The notes under the pieces: generated by a model
What the model saw: only the letters and a program-made list of their open reading frames with translations
The model's database searches: none
Told to the model about the DNA's origin: nothing
From: Mesorhizobium sp. Root102
GTDB lineage: Bacteria > Pseudomonadota > Alphaproteobacteria > Rhizobiales > Rhizobiaceae
Reading direction: 5' to 3'
Length of the DNA: 64,000 nt
Assembly: GCF_001425625.1 (NCBI RefSeq)
Contig: NZ_LMCP01000048.1
Span: forward strand, 5,907-69,906
Program-made: the position numbers and the translations under genes
In this document: in pieces, positions 9,969 to 19,277 of the stretch
Position numbering within the stretch: position 1 is the stretch's first letter
Layout of the letters: every line of letters starts with the position of its first letter

Positions 9969-10033
9969 TTTATGCTCCGTTTGTCGGCTCTGTATCGAGC
10001 GGAACCCGTTGGCGTCGCCAGAGACAATGCGGT

Positions 10034-10051
10034 ACAGTTAGACAAAACTGT
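10034..10051. promoter_or_regulatory. Inverted repeat, candidate MocR operator
   Basis: A perfect ACAGTT-N6-AACTGT inverted repeat ends one base before the first regulator ATG (10053) and lies 66 bases upstream of the EamA start. Its place in a divergent regulator/exporter gap suggests autoregulation, but binding is inferred. Confidence 0.5.
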
Positions 10052-10052
10052 C

Positions 10053-11476
10053 ATGGGCAAGCGAGCAGTACGGATGGACAAGCAGGTCCCTGGAAGCGAG
10101 AGCAGCGGAACGCTGGTTGAAGGCGTCATGGCGACGATCCGCCAGCGGATCGTGGCGCGCAGCCTGACGCCGGGAGCACGACTGCCCTCGATCCGCGCCT
10201 TCGCCAAATCCATGCAGGTGTCCAAATCCACCGTGGTCGAAGCCTATGAGCGGCTCGCCGCCGAAGGCGCGATCCGCTCGCGGCCGGGCTCCGGTTTCTA
10301 TGCCGCCGGCTCGCTGGCGCCACTGTCGCTGGCGCAGATTGGGCTCGCCTCGACCGCGCCGTCGATCCGCTCTGGATCTCGCGCCAGTCTCTGGAAGCCG
10401 GCGACGACATGCTGAAGCCCGGCTGCGGCTGGCTGCCGGCCCCGTGGATGCCTCAGACAGGATTGCGCCGGGCGCTGCGCACGGCGGCGCGTGCCGACGA
10501 TATCGCGCTAGCCGACTATGGCACGCCGCTCGGGCTGCCGCCGCTGCGGCAATTGCTGGTGCGACGCATGGCTGGGCACGGCATCGAAGCCTCGCCCGAG
10601 CAGATCATACTGACGGAATCGGGCACGCAGGCCATCGACCTGTTGTGCCGGTTCCTGATCGAACCCGGCGATACGGTGCTGGTCGACGACCCCTGCTATT
10701 TCAATTTCCATGCTCTGCTGCGCGCCCACCGGGCCAAGGTCGTCAGCGTCCCCTACACGCCGTCGGGGCCGGATATCGAGCTGTTCGCGCAGGCGCTGGC
10801 CGAGCATCGGCCGCGCCTCTACATCACCAACTCCGCCATCCACAACCCGACCGGCGCGGTCCTGTCGCCGGTCACCGCGCACCGGCTGCTGAAACTCGCC
10901 GACCAATCGGAATTGACCATCGTCGAGGACGACATCTTCGCCGATTTCGAGCATGCGCCCGCCCCCAGGCTGGCGGCGTTCGATGGTCTCAACCGCGTCG
11001 TCCATATCGGCAGCTTCTCCAAGACGCTGTCGGCTTCGGTTCGCTGCGGCTTCATCGCGGCACCGCGCGACTGGGTCGAGCCGCTGACCGACCTCAAGAT
11101 CGCCACGACCTTCGGCGGCGGACGGCTGGCGGCCGAACTGGTGCTGACCCTGCTGAAGGACGGCAGCTACCGCAAGCATATGGATTTGCTGCGCGCGAAG
11201 CTTGCGCGCGCCATGGGCGAAACGAGCACCCGCCTGAAGGCAATCGGCGTCACGCCCTGGATCGACCAGCCGGCCGGCCTGTTCCTGTGGTGCAGCCTGC
11301 CGGACGGGGTGGATGCGGCCGAAGTGGCCCGCCGCGCGCTGGCCGACAACATCGTGCTGGCGCCCGGCAACGCATTCAGCCTGTCCGGAACGGCCAGCCG
11401 CTTCCTGCGCTTCAACGTTGCCCAATGCGCGGACGAGCGGATTTTCAAGGTGCTCGAGGCGGCGATGGCACGTTGA
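10053..11476 (+). pseudogene. MocR/PdxR-family GntR-aminotransferase regulator, frameshifted
   Basis: A winged-helix GntR domain (LPSIRAFAKSMQVSKSTVV) occupies about 10053-10340 in one frame. A complete class I/II aminotransferase-like domain runs in the -1 frame from about 10345 to 11476, with the PLP-lysine region SFSKTLSASVRCG and NPTGAV. The downstream frame also reads back through ARLDRAVDPLWISRQSLEAG, the normal linker of this family. The join is at GGGCTCGCC near 10341. One extra C (GGGCCTCGCC) would restore a continuous protein of about 475 residues. This is therefore a single-base deletion, a sequencing error or programmed slippage. An ATG at 10409 could make the aminotransferase part alone. 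The 3' end overlaps the LysR gene by 32 bases. Confidence 0.8.
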
Positions 11477-12374
11477 TTTCCGGTCGCCGGGCCGCACAGA
11501 CCTCTCGCACGCAGTCGCGCAGCCAGCATTGCGCCGGATCAGCATCGAGGCGCGGGTGCCACAGCATGGAGATGGTGACCTCCGCGGTGACGACCGGCAG
11601 GGGAAAACTGTGCATGCCGGCGCGTGCGCCTTCGGTATGCCGCTCGGGCACGCTGGCGATCAGGTCTGATGTGCGGGCCATGGCAAGGGCTGCCGAGAAA
11701 CCGGAAACCATGCACACCACTGTCCGCTGCAGCCCCAGCCCGCTCAAAGCCTCGTCGATCGGCCCTTTCTCGCGGCCACGCCGTGAAACGCTGATGTGCC
11801 GGCCTGCCGCATAGCGCTCCGGCGTCACCGCGCCCCCACTCAAGGGATGGCCCGTTCGCACGGCGCCGATGAAACGGTCGCGAAGCAATGCCTGAATGCG
11901 CACCTCCGGTCCGGTCTCGCCAGCGACGCCTATGTCCAGGTCGATCGCCGCGTCGCGCAGCGACATGACATCCTTGTCGGACTTCGGTGCAAAGCGCAGC
12001 CGCACGCCGGGCGCATCGGCCTGGATACGGGCGACGAGACGAGGCGCGAATTCTTCGACGAAACTTTCATTGGTGCGCAGCGTGAAGACCCTGTCCAGGC
12101 TCCGGAGATCAAGCAGGGTGGCAGGACGCAGCAAAGCTTCCGCGTCCTGAACGACACGACCAACCTGCCGTCGCAGTTCTTCCGCACGCGGCGTCGCCAC
12201 CAGGCCGCGACCGGCGCGAACCAGCAGCGGATCGCCCGTCGCCTCGCGCAGCCGCGCCAGCGTCCGGCTCATCGCCGAGGGACTGAGGCGCAGACGGCTG
12301 GCGGCGCGCGCCACGCTGCCTTCGGTCAGCAGGACGTCGAGAGCGAACAGCAAGTTGAGATCGGGCGATGTCAT
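11445..12374 (-). CDS. LysR-family transcriptional regulator
   Basis: This 309-residue regulator has an N-terminal winged helix (LNLLFALDVLLTEGSVARAA, then SAMSRTLARLREATGDPLLVR), close to the NahR/NodD-like branch. A periplasmic-binding-protein-like effector domain follows. The start at 12374 begins at the conserved DLNLL region; an upstream extension to 12509 would run into the divergent MFS gene. It probably controls that transporter from the shared gap (12375-12502). The C-terminal end overlaps the convergent MocR-type frame. Confidence 0.9.
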   Translation of the reverse strand: MTSPDLNLLFALDVLLTEGSVARAASRLRLSPSAMSRTLARLREATGDPLLVRAGRGLVATPRAEELRRQVGRVVQDAEALLRPATLLDLRSLDRVFTLRTNESFVEEFAPRLVARIQADAPGVRLRFAPKSDKDVMSLRDAAIDLDIGVAGETGPEVRIQALLRDRFIGAVRTGHPLSGGAVTPERYAAGRHISVSRRGREKGPIDEALSGLGLQRTVVCMVSGFSAALAMARTSDLIASVPERHTEGARAGMHSFPLPVVTAEVTISMLWHPRLDADPAQCWLRDCVREVCAARRPEINVPSPPRAP

Positions 12375-12502
12375 CGGCGGATCATGGCATGGTATGGCGC
12401 CAAGCGCACGAATAAGATGCAAATGCTGCGCCTTCCGCCACGTCAGCCAAGGGGCTAGATCTCCGATAACTCCGGTTCTGGAGCCGATGGAAGGAGATCG
12501 CC

Positions 12503-13957
12503 GTGGCAATCACAGAGCAAAATCGGGACGGGCGCGCATCGGCGCTGCCACGGATGCAATCCGCCCGCTGGGCGCTGGCAAGCCTATCGCTCGCCACGCT
12601 GCTGTCGTCGCTTGGAACCAGCATTGCCAGCGTCGGCCTGCCGTCGCTGATGCAGAATTTCGGCGCGTCGTTCCAGTCCGTGCAATGGGTTGTGCTGGCC
12701 TATCTGCTCGCCATCACCACACTGATTGTCAGCGCCGGACGGCTGGCCGACATGTTCGGGCGCCGACCGCTGCTGCTTGGCGGCATCGCGCTGTTCACAT
12801 CGGCATCGGTGCTCTGCGGCCTGGCGCCGACGCTCTGGCTGCTGATCGCCGCGCGGGCCGTGCAGGGACTTGGCGCGGCACTGATGATGGCGCTGACGCT
12901 GGCCTTTGTTGCGGAAACGGTGAGCAAGGACCGGACCGGCAGCGCCATGGGCCTGCTCGGCGCCATGTCCGCGATCGGCACGACGCTTGGTCCCTCGCTC
13001 GGCGGCCTGTTGATCGCCAGCTTCGGCTGGCGCGCGATCTTCCTCGTCAATGTCCCGCTGGGCTTGCTCACCTTCGCCCTCGCCTGGCGTGCCTTGCCGG
13101 CACGCAACAAAACCGCGCAGGTCGACCGAGGCACGTTCGATGTCATGGGCACTGCCCTGCTGGCCCTGACGCTGGCCGCCTATGCGCTGGCCATGACGCT
13201 TGGAAGAGGCAATTTCGGCTCACTCAACATCAGCCTGCTGGTCGCCGCAGGCATCGGCGTTTTTCTTTTCGCCGCCGTGCAGGCGAGAGTAAAAAACCCG
13301 TTGATCCAGCTTGCCAGCTTCCGTGATCTCCAGCTCAGCGCCAGCCTCGTCATGAGCCTGATCGTCGCCACGGTGATGATGGCGATCCTGGTGGTGGCCC
13401 CGTTCTACCTGTCCCGCGGGCTCGGGCTGGATGCCGCAATGGTTGGCGCAGTGCTGTCGACCGGGCCGCTTGTCTCGACCCTGTCGGCGCTGGTGGCCGG
13501 ACGCCTGACCGATCGCTTCGGCGCCCACAGGATGGTGATCGCCGGCCTGCTCGGCCTTGCCACGGGCACGTTCCTGCTGTCGCTCGCCATGTTGAGGCTC
13601 GGCATTGCCGGCTATGTCGTTCCGATCACCGTCACATGCATCGGCTACGCGCTGTTCCAGACGTCGAACAATGCAGCCGTCATGACCGGTGTTGACGCCG
13701 GCCAGCGCGGCGTCGTTTCCGGCCTTCTCAATCTTGCGCGCAATCTCGGCCTCATCACCGGCGCATCGTTGATGGGCGCCATCTTCGCCGTTGCATCGGC
13801 CGAAGGGCACTTAGGCATTGGTCTTCTGAGTTCCGAGGCGGCCGCCCGGGGAATGCAGGTCACCTTTCAGACGGCGACCGTGCTGGCGCTGGTCGCGCTG
13901 CTCCTCGCACTGGTCTCGACCCGCGCCGTAGGCCGCGCAGAATCCAGGGTTTCGTGA
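12503..13957 (+). CDS. MFS transporter, DHA2-like drug exporter
   Basis: This 484-residue inner-membrane transporter has about fourteen hydrophobic segments. It carries GRLADMFGRRPLLLGG between TM2 and TM3 (motif A) and LGPSLGGLL (motif C-like), features of proton-drug antiporters of the DHA2 group. It starts at GTG 12503 after AAGGAGA. It is divergent from the LysR gene, which is its likely regulator. The substrate is unknown. Confidence 0.9.
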   Translation: MAITEQNRDGRASALPRMQSARWALASLSLATLLSSLGTSIASVGLPSLMQNFGASFQSVQWVVLAYLLAITTLIVSAGRLADMFGRRPLLLGGIALFTSASVLCGLAPTLWLLIAARAVQGLGAALMMALTLAFVAETVSKDRTGSAMGLLGAMSAIGTTLGPSLGGLLIASFGWRAIFLVNVPLGLLTFALAWRALPARNKTAQVDRGTFDVMGTALLALTLAAYALAMTLGRGNFGSLNISLLVAAGIGVFLFAAVQARVKNPLIQLASFRDLQLSASLVMSLIVATVMMAILVVAPFYLSRGLGLDAAMVGAVLSTGPLVSTLSALVAGRLTDRFGAHRMVIAGLLGLATGTFLLSLAMLRLGIAGYVVPITVTCIGYALFQTSNNAAVMTGVDAGQRGVVSGLLNLARNLGLITGASLMGAIFAVASAEGHLGIGLLSSEAAARGMQVTFQTATVLALVALLLALVSTRAVGRAESRVS

Positions 13958-14002
13958 CGCGCCACCTGTTTGGCGGCAGGCGATCCTGTCGCACACCGCT
14001 TA

Positions 14003-14144
14003 GAGACTGTCTCGAAATTCGCTCTGGCGATTCATATGGTGGTGGTTTCGAGAACCGGAGCGGAGCGGACATTACGTCCGTGAGCACCGGAAGCGCAGAA
14101 AACGCCATCAGATGGCCGCCGGAGTAGAATTTCCAAATAGTCTC
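14003..14144. repeat. 142-bp intergenic element with imperfect terminal inverted repeats
   Basis: The ends are 18-base imperfect inverted copies beginning GAGACT (14003-14020 and 14127-14144). The interior contains further hairpins, such as GGAC-ATTAC-GTCC. It lies between the convergent MFS and MaoC genes and its right end touches the MaoC stop codon. No coding frame is apparent. It looks like a small dispersed repeat or MITE-like sequence that could also terminate transcription. Confidence 0.55.
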
Positions 14145-14642
14145 TCAGGCGCCTGCCCGCTTGCGACGTTCATAGAGCATGACCAGCGTTTCAGCCATCA
14201 GAGCAGGCTTTTCCTCGCCTTCGATCTCGACCGTGTTGGCCGCCTTCATCAGATACTGGCCGGGGCCCCTGTCCTCCATGGACAACAGCGTGGTGCGCAG
14301 CCTGATGCGCGCGCCGACCCTGACCGGCGCCAGGAAGCGCACCTTGTCGAAGCCATAGTTGAATGCGGCCTGCGTGTTCTCCGGCACGATTCCCATGCCG
14401 AGCGCCAGCGCACCGATGATCGACAGCGTCAGATAGCCATGCGCGATCGTCGTGCGGAACGGGCTTTGCCGCCGCGCCCTTTCAGGATCGACATGAATCC
14501 ATTGATGGTCGCCGGTGCATTCGGCGAACTGGTCGATGCGGTTCTGGTCGACCGTCGTCCATTCCGACACACCGAGCTCTTGCCCGGCCATCGTCCTCAA
14601 CTGGTCGAAGGTCGGCGGCGTTTTAGGCCGTATTTCAGTCAT
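14145..14642 (-). CDS. MaoC-family hotdog dehydratase
   Basis: This 165-residue single-hotdog protein of the (R)-specific enoyl-CoA hydratase type hydrates enoyl-CoA to (R)-3-hydroxyacyl-CoA. The hydratase motif is visible as CTGDHQWIHVDPERA, followed by TIAHGYLTLS. The next gene encodes a phasin, so a link to polyhydroxyalkanoate monomer supply is plausible. The start is taken at ATG 14642. A TTG at 14666 with GGAGG only two bases away is an alternative. Confidence 0.88.
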   Translation of the reverse strand: MTEIRPKTPPTFDQLRTMAGQELGVSEWTTVDQNRIDQFAECTGDHQWIHVDPERARRQSPFRTTIAHGYLTLSIIGALALGMGIVPENTQAAFNYGFDKVRFLAPVRVGARIRLRTTLLSMEDRGPGQYLMKAANTVEIEGEEKPALMAETLVMLYERRKRAGA

Positions 14643-14832
14643 TCCTGCTTTCCCGATCGCTTGCAAAGCCTCCGGACCACGAACTGACGGCCTCTGTCAA
14701 TTCGCCCTGCGCGAATCCGTTCCGCCGAATCCGGCCTCAATCGCGCCATGCCGCGAGCGCAGTCGCAGGTTAAATCGGGATTTCCAGGCTTCAGCGCAGC
14801 CGGCAGCAAAGAGCTGGCCTCGGCCACATCTG

Positions 14833-15261
14833 CTACTTCTTCTCGTAGCCGGCGCGGATTTCCTCCATCGCCTCCTTGATGCGCGTGCGCAGGATGTCGA
14901 CCGATTCGGTGCCCGATTTCTTGACCAGTTCAGCCACTTCGCCGGCATTCTTCAATGCGACTTCGAAGGACTTTCTGGCAAACTCCGTCTGTTTGGCCAT
15001 CAGTTCCTGCGGATTGCCCGGCGCCCTGTAGCTTTGCGCCATCTCGGTGACCTCGCGCAGCGTGTCCTGCAGCATCTCGCGCTGCCTGGACAACAGCGAG
15101 GACGCGCCGGCCGCACCGGCCCGTGCCGATTTCTCCAGCGCTTCGAGGTTCTTGCGATGATGGGCGAGGATCGCCTCGACATCGACATTGGGCACCTTCA
15201 GGTCGCGGCCGAACCTGCCGAACATGTCCATGAAGGAATCGGATTCCGGTTGTTTTGCCAT
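14833..15261 (-). CDS. Phasin family protein
   Basis: This 142-residue, mostly helical, amphipathic protein has the phasin segment YRAPGNPQELMAKQTEFARK followed by SFEVALKNAGEVAELV. Phasins coat polyhydroxybutyrate granules. The start at 15261 follows GGGAG at normal spacing; the longer open frame to 15375 is out of character for the family. It precedes the MaoC gene in the same direction by about 190 bases. Confidence 0.87.
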   Translation of the reverse strand: MAKQPESDSFMDMFGRFGRDLKVPNVDVEAILAHHRKNLEALEKSARAGAAGASSLLSRQREMLQDTLREVTEMAQSYRAPGNPQELMAKQTEFARKSFEVALKNAGEVAELVKKSGTESVDILRTRIKEAMEEIRAGYEKK

Positions 15262-15371
15262 GCTCGTTTGCTCCCTTTGCCGCGGATGCGCGCGCCCTCG
15301 GCAGGAGAATAGCACTCGCGTGCCGTGAGTCCATTCGGACGCGGTGGAATGAGCGCCAGCCTCGCCAGGCC

Positions 15372-16664
15372 TCAATTCACGAGGAACAGCCGCTCAACCA
15401 CATAGAGCACGATACCGGCAAGCCCCCCGATGATCATGCCGTTGAAGCGGATGTGCTGCAGGTCCCGGCCGATATTCATCTCGATCAGCCGCGTCAGCTG
15501 CGCAAGGTCCCAGCGCTTGACCTGGTCGGCGATGAATGTCGACACGCCGCTCTTCTGGCTCTCCACGAAGGACGCGAGCGCCACCACGAACCCCTGGTTC
15601 ATGTCGGCCCGGATCTGCGCATCGCCGGCAAGATGGCGGCCGACCTCGACGAACATGTTGGCAAGATGCGCGCGGATAACCGAATTCGGCGCCTTGGCGT
15701 CCTGCTCGATGAACTGGCTGAGGCTTGTCCACATGTCGCCGGCCAATCCCCTGACCTCCGGCCGAGCCAGGAAATCGCGCTTCAGCTTCTCGGCGCGTTT
15801 GGCATATTGCTTCGATGTCCTCAGCTTCTCGATGAAGCCTTGAGCAAAACGGTCGAACTCGGCGCGCATCGGGTGGTCAGGATCGGCCCTCACCTCATCG
15901 AGCAGCGAGCCGGCCGAGGCGACGATCTTCTTCAGGAGATAGGCGTCGGCTCTGAACAGGTTGAACAGCGACGGCAGTTCCTCGCGGATTTTCTCGCGCA
16001 TCGTTGCCAGCGCCTGTTCGTCGTTGAGGAACCGTCCGATCACTTTGGTGAATTCGTCGAACAGTTTCTGGTGGCGGCGGTCGTCGGTCAGGGCTGAGAG
16101 CAGCTCGGCGGCCAGCGGCGCGAGCGGGACCTTTTCGATCTGTTCGAGCATGCGGCTGGTGACGAAGCCACGCAGGCCGGATTGCTCTATCGCCGCAAGT
16201 GTCTGCGGCACCAGCCGCACGACAAAGCGCGACAGGCCGGCGGCACGCTCGGTATCGGCCAGCCAGTCGGCGACCAGCGCCGAGAAATCGACCTCGGCAA
16301 GCTTTTCACGCACCGGTTCAGGGGCCAGGAAGTTGACCTCGATGAAGCGGCCGAGATTGTCGGCGATGCGGTTCTGGTTCTCGGGGATGATGCCGGTGTG
16401 CGGGATCGGCAGCCCCAGAGGTCGCCTGAACAGCGCCACCACCGCGTACCAGTCGGCCAGGCCGCCGATGGTCGCGGCCTCGGCAAAGGCAGCGACGAAG
16501 CCGAGCCACGGATAGCTGTGCTCGAACGACTTGGCCACGGCGAACACGAGAACGCACAGCGCCAGCGCGGCTGTTGCCGCGAATTTGGTACGCCGCAGCG
16601 CCGAAAGCTTGGCGTCCGCATCGGTATCGATTCGCGAGGTCATGGCGTCGGCCGATTGTCCCAA
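15372..16664 (-). CDS. DUF445 domain-containing membrane protein
   Basis: This 430-residue DUF445 protein has one or two N-terminal membrane segments (about 30-75), where GGLADWYAVVALFRRPLGLP is the hallmark. A long helical cytoplasmic or periplasmic body follows, with a final membrane segment near the C-terminus (GMIIGGLAGIVLYVV). The function is unknown. The start is either TTG at 16664, with a distant GAGGAG, or ATG at 16643. It is divergent from rirA, and the intervening 200 bases hold an iron-responsive-operator-like site. Confidence 0.88.
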   Translation of the reverse strand: MGQSADAMTSRIDTDADAKLSALRRTKFAATAALALCVLVFAVAKSFEHSYPWLGFVAAFAEAATIGGLADWYAVVALFRRPLGLPIPHTGIIPENQNRIADNLGRFIEVNFLAPEPVREKLAEVDFSALVADWLADTERAAGLSRFVVRLVPQTLAAIEQSGLRGFVTSRMLEQIEKVPLAPLAAELLSALTDDRRHQKLFDEFTKVIGRFLNDEQALATMREKIREELPSLFNLFRADAYLLKKIVASAGSLLDEVRADPDHPMRAEFDRFAQGFIEKLRTSKQYAKRAEKLKRDFLARPEVRGLAGDMWTSLSQFIEQDAKAPNSVIRAHLANMFVEVGRHLAGDAQIRADMNQGFVVALASFVESQKSGVSTFIADQVKRWDLAQLTRLIEMNIGRDLQHIRFNGMIIGGLAGIVLYVVERLFLVN

Positions 16665-16772
16665 TGGTTGAGCTGCTCCTCGTCGGTCTTGCGGGCTAAT
16701 CTAGTATCTCGCTTGCCCGAATGCCCGCGCCATCCCGCGCGGTCAGGTTTTCCCTGGCCTTGCACATAAAGT

Positions 16773-16787
16773 TGACGAGAATATTCA
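16773..16787. promoter_or_regulatory. RirA iron-responsive operator (IRO) candidate upstream of rirA
   Basis: TGACGAGAATATTCA fits the TGA-N9-TCA pattern described for RirA-bound operators and overlaps a TTGACG -35-like hexamer. It lies 80 bases before the rirA start, suggesting autoregulation by iron status. Confidence 0.6.
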
Positions 16788-16866
16788 CCTATTGTGTCGC
16801 GCTAGTCTGGAATTATTCCAAGGTATGGGCCATATTCGATTCAACCTATTGCTTTGCGAGGACAAA

Positions 16867-17331
16867 ATGCGGTTAACGCGCCAGACCAATTATGCCATGC
16901 GCATCTTGATGTATTGCGCGGCAAACGACGACCGGTTGAGCCGCATCCCCGAGATCGCGGCTGCCTATTCGGTGTCGGAACTGTTCCTGTTCAAGATCCT
17001 GCAACCGCTGGTCGAGCACGGCCTTGTCCAGACCGTGCGTGGCAGGAATGGCGGCGTCAAGCTTGGCCGCGCGGCCGAAGCCATCAGCCTATTCGATGTC
17101 GTGCGCGTGACGGAAGAAAGCTTCGCAATGGCTGAGTGTTTCGAGAACGACGCCGCCGAGTGCCCGCTGATCGACAGTTGTGCGCTGAATTCGGCGTTGC
17201 GTGAGGCACTGAACGCGTTCTTCGCGGTGCTGGCTCGTTACACCATCGCCGATCTCGTGGCGGCACGCCCGAATGTGCGAAACTTGCTCGGCATCGACAT
17301 GCTGATGGAGCGTCGCGCCCCGGCTGCCTGA
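16867..17331 (+). CDS. rirA: Rrf2-family iron-responsive regulator RirA
   Basis: This 154-residue Rrf2 repressor senses iron and Fe-S supply in rhizobia. It starts MRLTRQTNYAMRILMYC, with a winged helix, and has three cysteines at 91, 99 and 105 (AECFENDAAECPLIDSC), matching the cluster ligands known for RirA. The ATG at 16867 follows GAGGA by five bases. It is convergent with hmuV, the last gene of the haem-uptake operon. IRO-like sites stand in front of both rirA and the hmu genes, so this regulator probably represses its neighbours when iron is sufficient. Confidence 0.93.
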   Translation: MRLTRQTNYAMRILMYCAANDDRLSRIPEIAAAYSVSELFLFKILQPLVEHGLVQTVRGRNGGVKLGRAAEAISLFDVVRVTEESFAMAECFENDAAECPLIDSCALNSALREALNAFFAVLARYTIADLVAARPNVRNLLGIDMLMERRAPAA

Positions 17332-17372
17332 ACTTGGCCACGTCTTGGTCTGGCTAGACCTACTGCAATAAC

Positions 17373-18161
17373 CTAAGCCGCTGACTGCGGCAGCACGAAC
17401 GGCATGTTTCTGGCCGGCAGCACACCGACCCTGAGCCGGCAGTCGAACACTTTTTCGATCAGATCATCGCTCAGCACGTCCTGCGGCGACCCGGTTGCGG
17501 CCAGCTTGCCACGATGCATGACGAAGATCCGGTCGGCATACATGGCCGTCAGATTGAGGTCATGCAGGATGGCAACCACGCCGCCGCCCCTTCTGGCGAA
17601 GTCGCGGGCAATGTCCATGATGATCAGTTGGTGCTTGATGTCGAGGCTGGAAACCGGCTCATCGAGGAAGAGATAGCGCGGCTTGCCGTCGTGCACCGGT
17701 GCCCAGACCTGGCACAGCACGCGCGCAAGCTGGACGCGCTGTTGCTCGCCGCCCGAAAGCTCCTGGTAGAAACGTCCGGCAAAGCCGTCGAGATCGACGC
17801 GCGCCAGCGCCCGTTCCGGCAGCCGCGTATCATCGCCCGGCAAGACGCCCGAGCGGCCGCCGACAAGGCCAAGCTTGACCACTTCTCGCACCGTGAACGG
17901 GAACGACAGCGTCGTCGCCTGCGGCAGTACTGCCCTATGGACCGCGATCTCGGCCGGCTTCATCGCCGAGAGATCGCGGCCGTTGAGCGCGACGCGCCCG
18001 GTGTAGGCGAGTTCGCCGGAAAGCGCCTTGAGGAAGGTCGTCTTGCCCGAACCATTGGGGCCGACGATGGCGGCGATCTCGCCGGGGCGTGCGTGGAAAT
18101 CGACATCGGCGACAATAGGCTTGCCGGCGACATCAACCGAAACGTCCCTTGCCTCGATCAT
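17373..18161 (-). CDS. hmuV: Haemin ABC transporter ATP-binding protein
   Basis: This 262-residue ABC ATPase drives haem import across the inner membrane. Walker A is GPNGSGKT (34-41), the signature is LSGGEQQRVQLARVL, Walker B is YLFLDEP and the H-loop is ILHDLN. It is the last gene of hmuPSTUV, starting seven bases after hmuU. The spacing and order match haem transporters of other rhizobia. Confidence 0.94.
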   Translation of the reverse strand: MIEARDVSVDVAGKPIVADVDFHARPGEIAAIVGPNGSGKTTFLKALSGELAYTGRVALNGRDLSAMKPAEIAVHRAVLPQATTLSFPFTVREVVKLGLVGGRSGVLPGDDTRLPERALARVDLDGFAGRFYQELSGGEQQRVQLARVLCQVWAPVHDGKPRYLFLDEPVSSLDIKHQLIIMDIARDFARRGGGVVAILHDLNLTAMYADRIFVMHRGKLAATGSPQDVLSDDLIEKVFDCRLRVGVLPARNMPFVLPQSAA

Positions 18162-18168
18162 CCAGGCC

Positions 18169-19266
18169 TCACAGGTCGACTATGCCGCGTTTGCACAGCA
18201 GGATCCAAAGGAAGAACGGCGCGCCTGATATCGCGGTGACGATGCCGATCGGCAATTCGGCCGGCGCCACGATGGTGCGTGCGACCGCATCGGCCAGCAA
18301 CAGCAGCGAGGCGCCGAGCAACGCCGACGCCGGCAGAAGATAGCGATTGTCCGGACCGATCAGCAGGCGCAGCAGATGCGGCACCACGATGCCGACGAAG
18401 CCGATGCCGCCACTGACGGCGACGGACGCGCCGACCGCCGCCGAGACGCCGATGATGGCCGTGTATTCCAGCCGCTGCACCGGAATGCCGAGATGGCCGG
18501 CGGTCGCCTCGCCCAGCGCCAGCGCGTTGAGGCCGCGTGCCAGGAACGGCATCGCCGCCAGCGCCAGCACGATGATCGGCCCGACGGAAGCAATCTTCGC
18601 CCAGGTCGCGCCACCGAGCGATCCGAGCTGCCAGAAGGTCAGGTCGCGCAACTGGCGATCATCGGCCATGAAGATGAGGATGCCGGTCAGCGCCATGGCG
18701 AGCGCGGCCAGCGCGATGCCGGCGAGGAGCATGATGGCAACCGAGGTTTGCCCCCGCCGCGTCGCAACCTGGTAAAGCACCAGCGTGGTGGCGAGCCCGC
18801 CACAGAAGGCCGCCAGCGGCAGTGCAAGCGTGCCGAGTGAGGCTGTCACCGGAGCCAATATTGTGGCGCCGAGCACGATAACGGCAACCGCGCCAAGGCT
18901 CGACCCGGCCGAAACGCCGATCAGGCCGGGGTCGGCCAGCGGATTGCGGAACAGCCCCTGCATGACCGCGCCGGAGACCGCGAGCGCCGCGCCGACCAGC
19001 ATGCCGAGGATGATGCGCGGCAAACGGATGTCGTAGACGATCAGGCTGTCGCGGGCGCTCAACGCGGCGTTGTCAGGCACTGTGCCGAACAGCCAGCCGC
19101 CGATGACGTTGACGGTCGATGCGTCCGACGCCCCCGATGTCAGCGACAGAAAAACGGCAGCCGCGAGCCCCAGGCACAGCAGAAGAATGACGATGCGGGC
19201 GCGGCCCGACCGGTCGCCCTCGGATGCGCTCGCCATCACCGGACCTGCGATCGATTGATCGACCAT
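18169..19266 (-). CDS. hmuU: Haemin ABC transporter permease (FecCD family)
   Basis: This 365-residue FecCD-type permease has about ten membrane segments. The family motif region PRIILGMLVGAALAVSGAVM is near residue 90 and GGIGFVGIVVPHLLRL is in the later half. Two copies should pair with HmuV in the inner membrane. It lies 11 bases after hmuT. The N-terminus has a hydrophilic lead of about 20 residues; an internal ATG near residue 11 is an alternative start. Confidence 0.94.
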   Translation of the reverse strand: MVDQSIAGPVMASASEGDRSGRARIVILLLCLGLAAAVFLSLTSGASDASTVNVIGGWLFGTVPDNAALSARDSLIVYDIRLPRIILGMLVGAALAVSGAVMQGLFRNPLADPGLIGVSAGSSLGAVAVIVLGATILAPVTASLGTLALPLAAFCGGLATTLVLYQVATRRGQTSVAIMLLAGIALAALAMALTGILIFMADDRQLRDLTFWQLGSLGGATWAKIASVGPIIVLALAAMPFLARGLNALALGEATAGHLGIPVQRLEYTAIIGVSAAVGASVAVSGGIGFVGIVVPHLLRLLIGPDNRYLLPASALLGASLLLLADAVARTIVAPAELPIGIVTAISGAPFFLWILLCKRGIVDL

Positions 19267-19277
19267 GATCTGCCTGC

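Noticed and set aside
17347..17360. Short hairpin GGTCT-N4-AGACC between rirA and hmuV as a terminator
   Set aside because: Only five base pairs and no T tract; too weak to list as a terminator.
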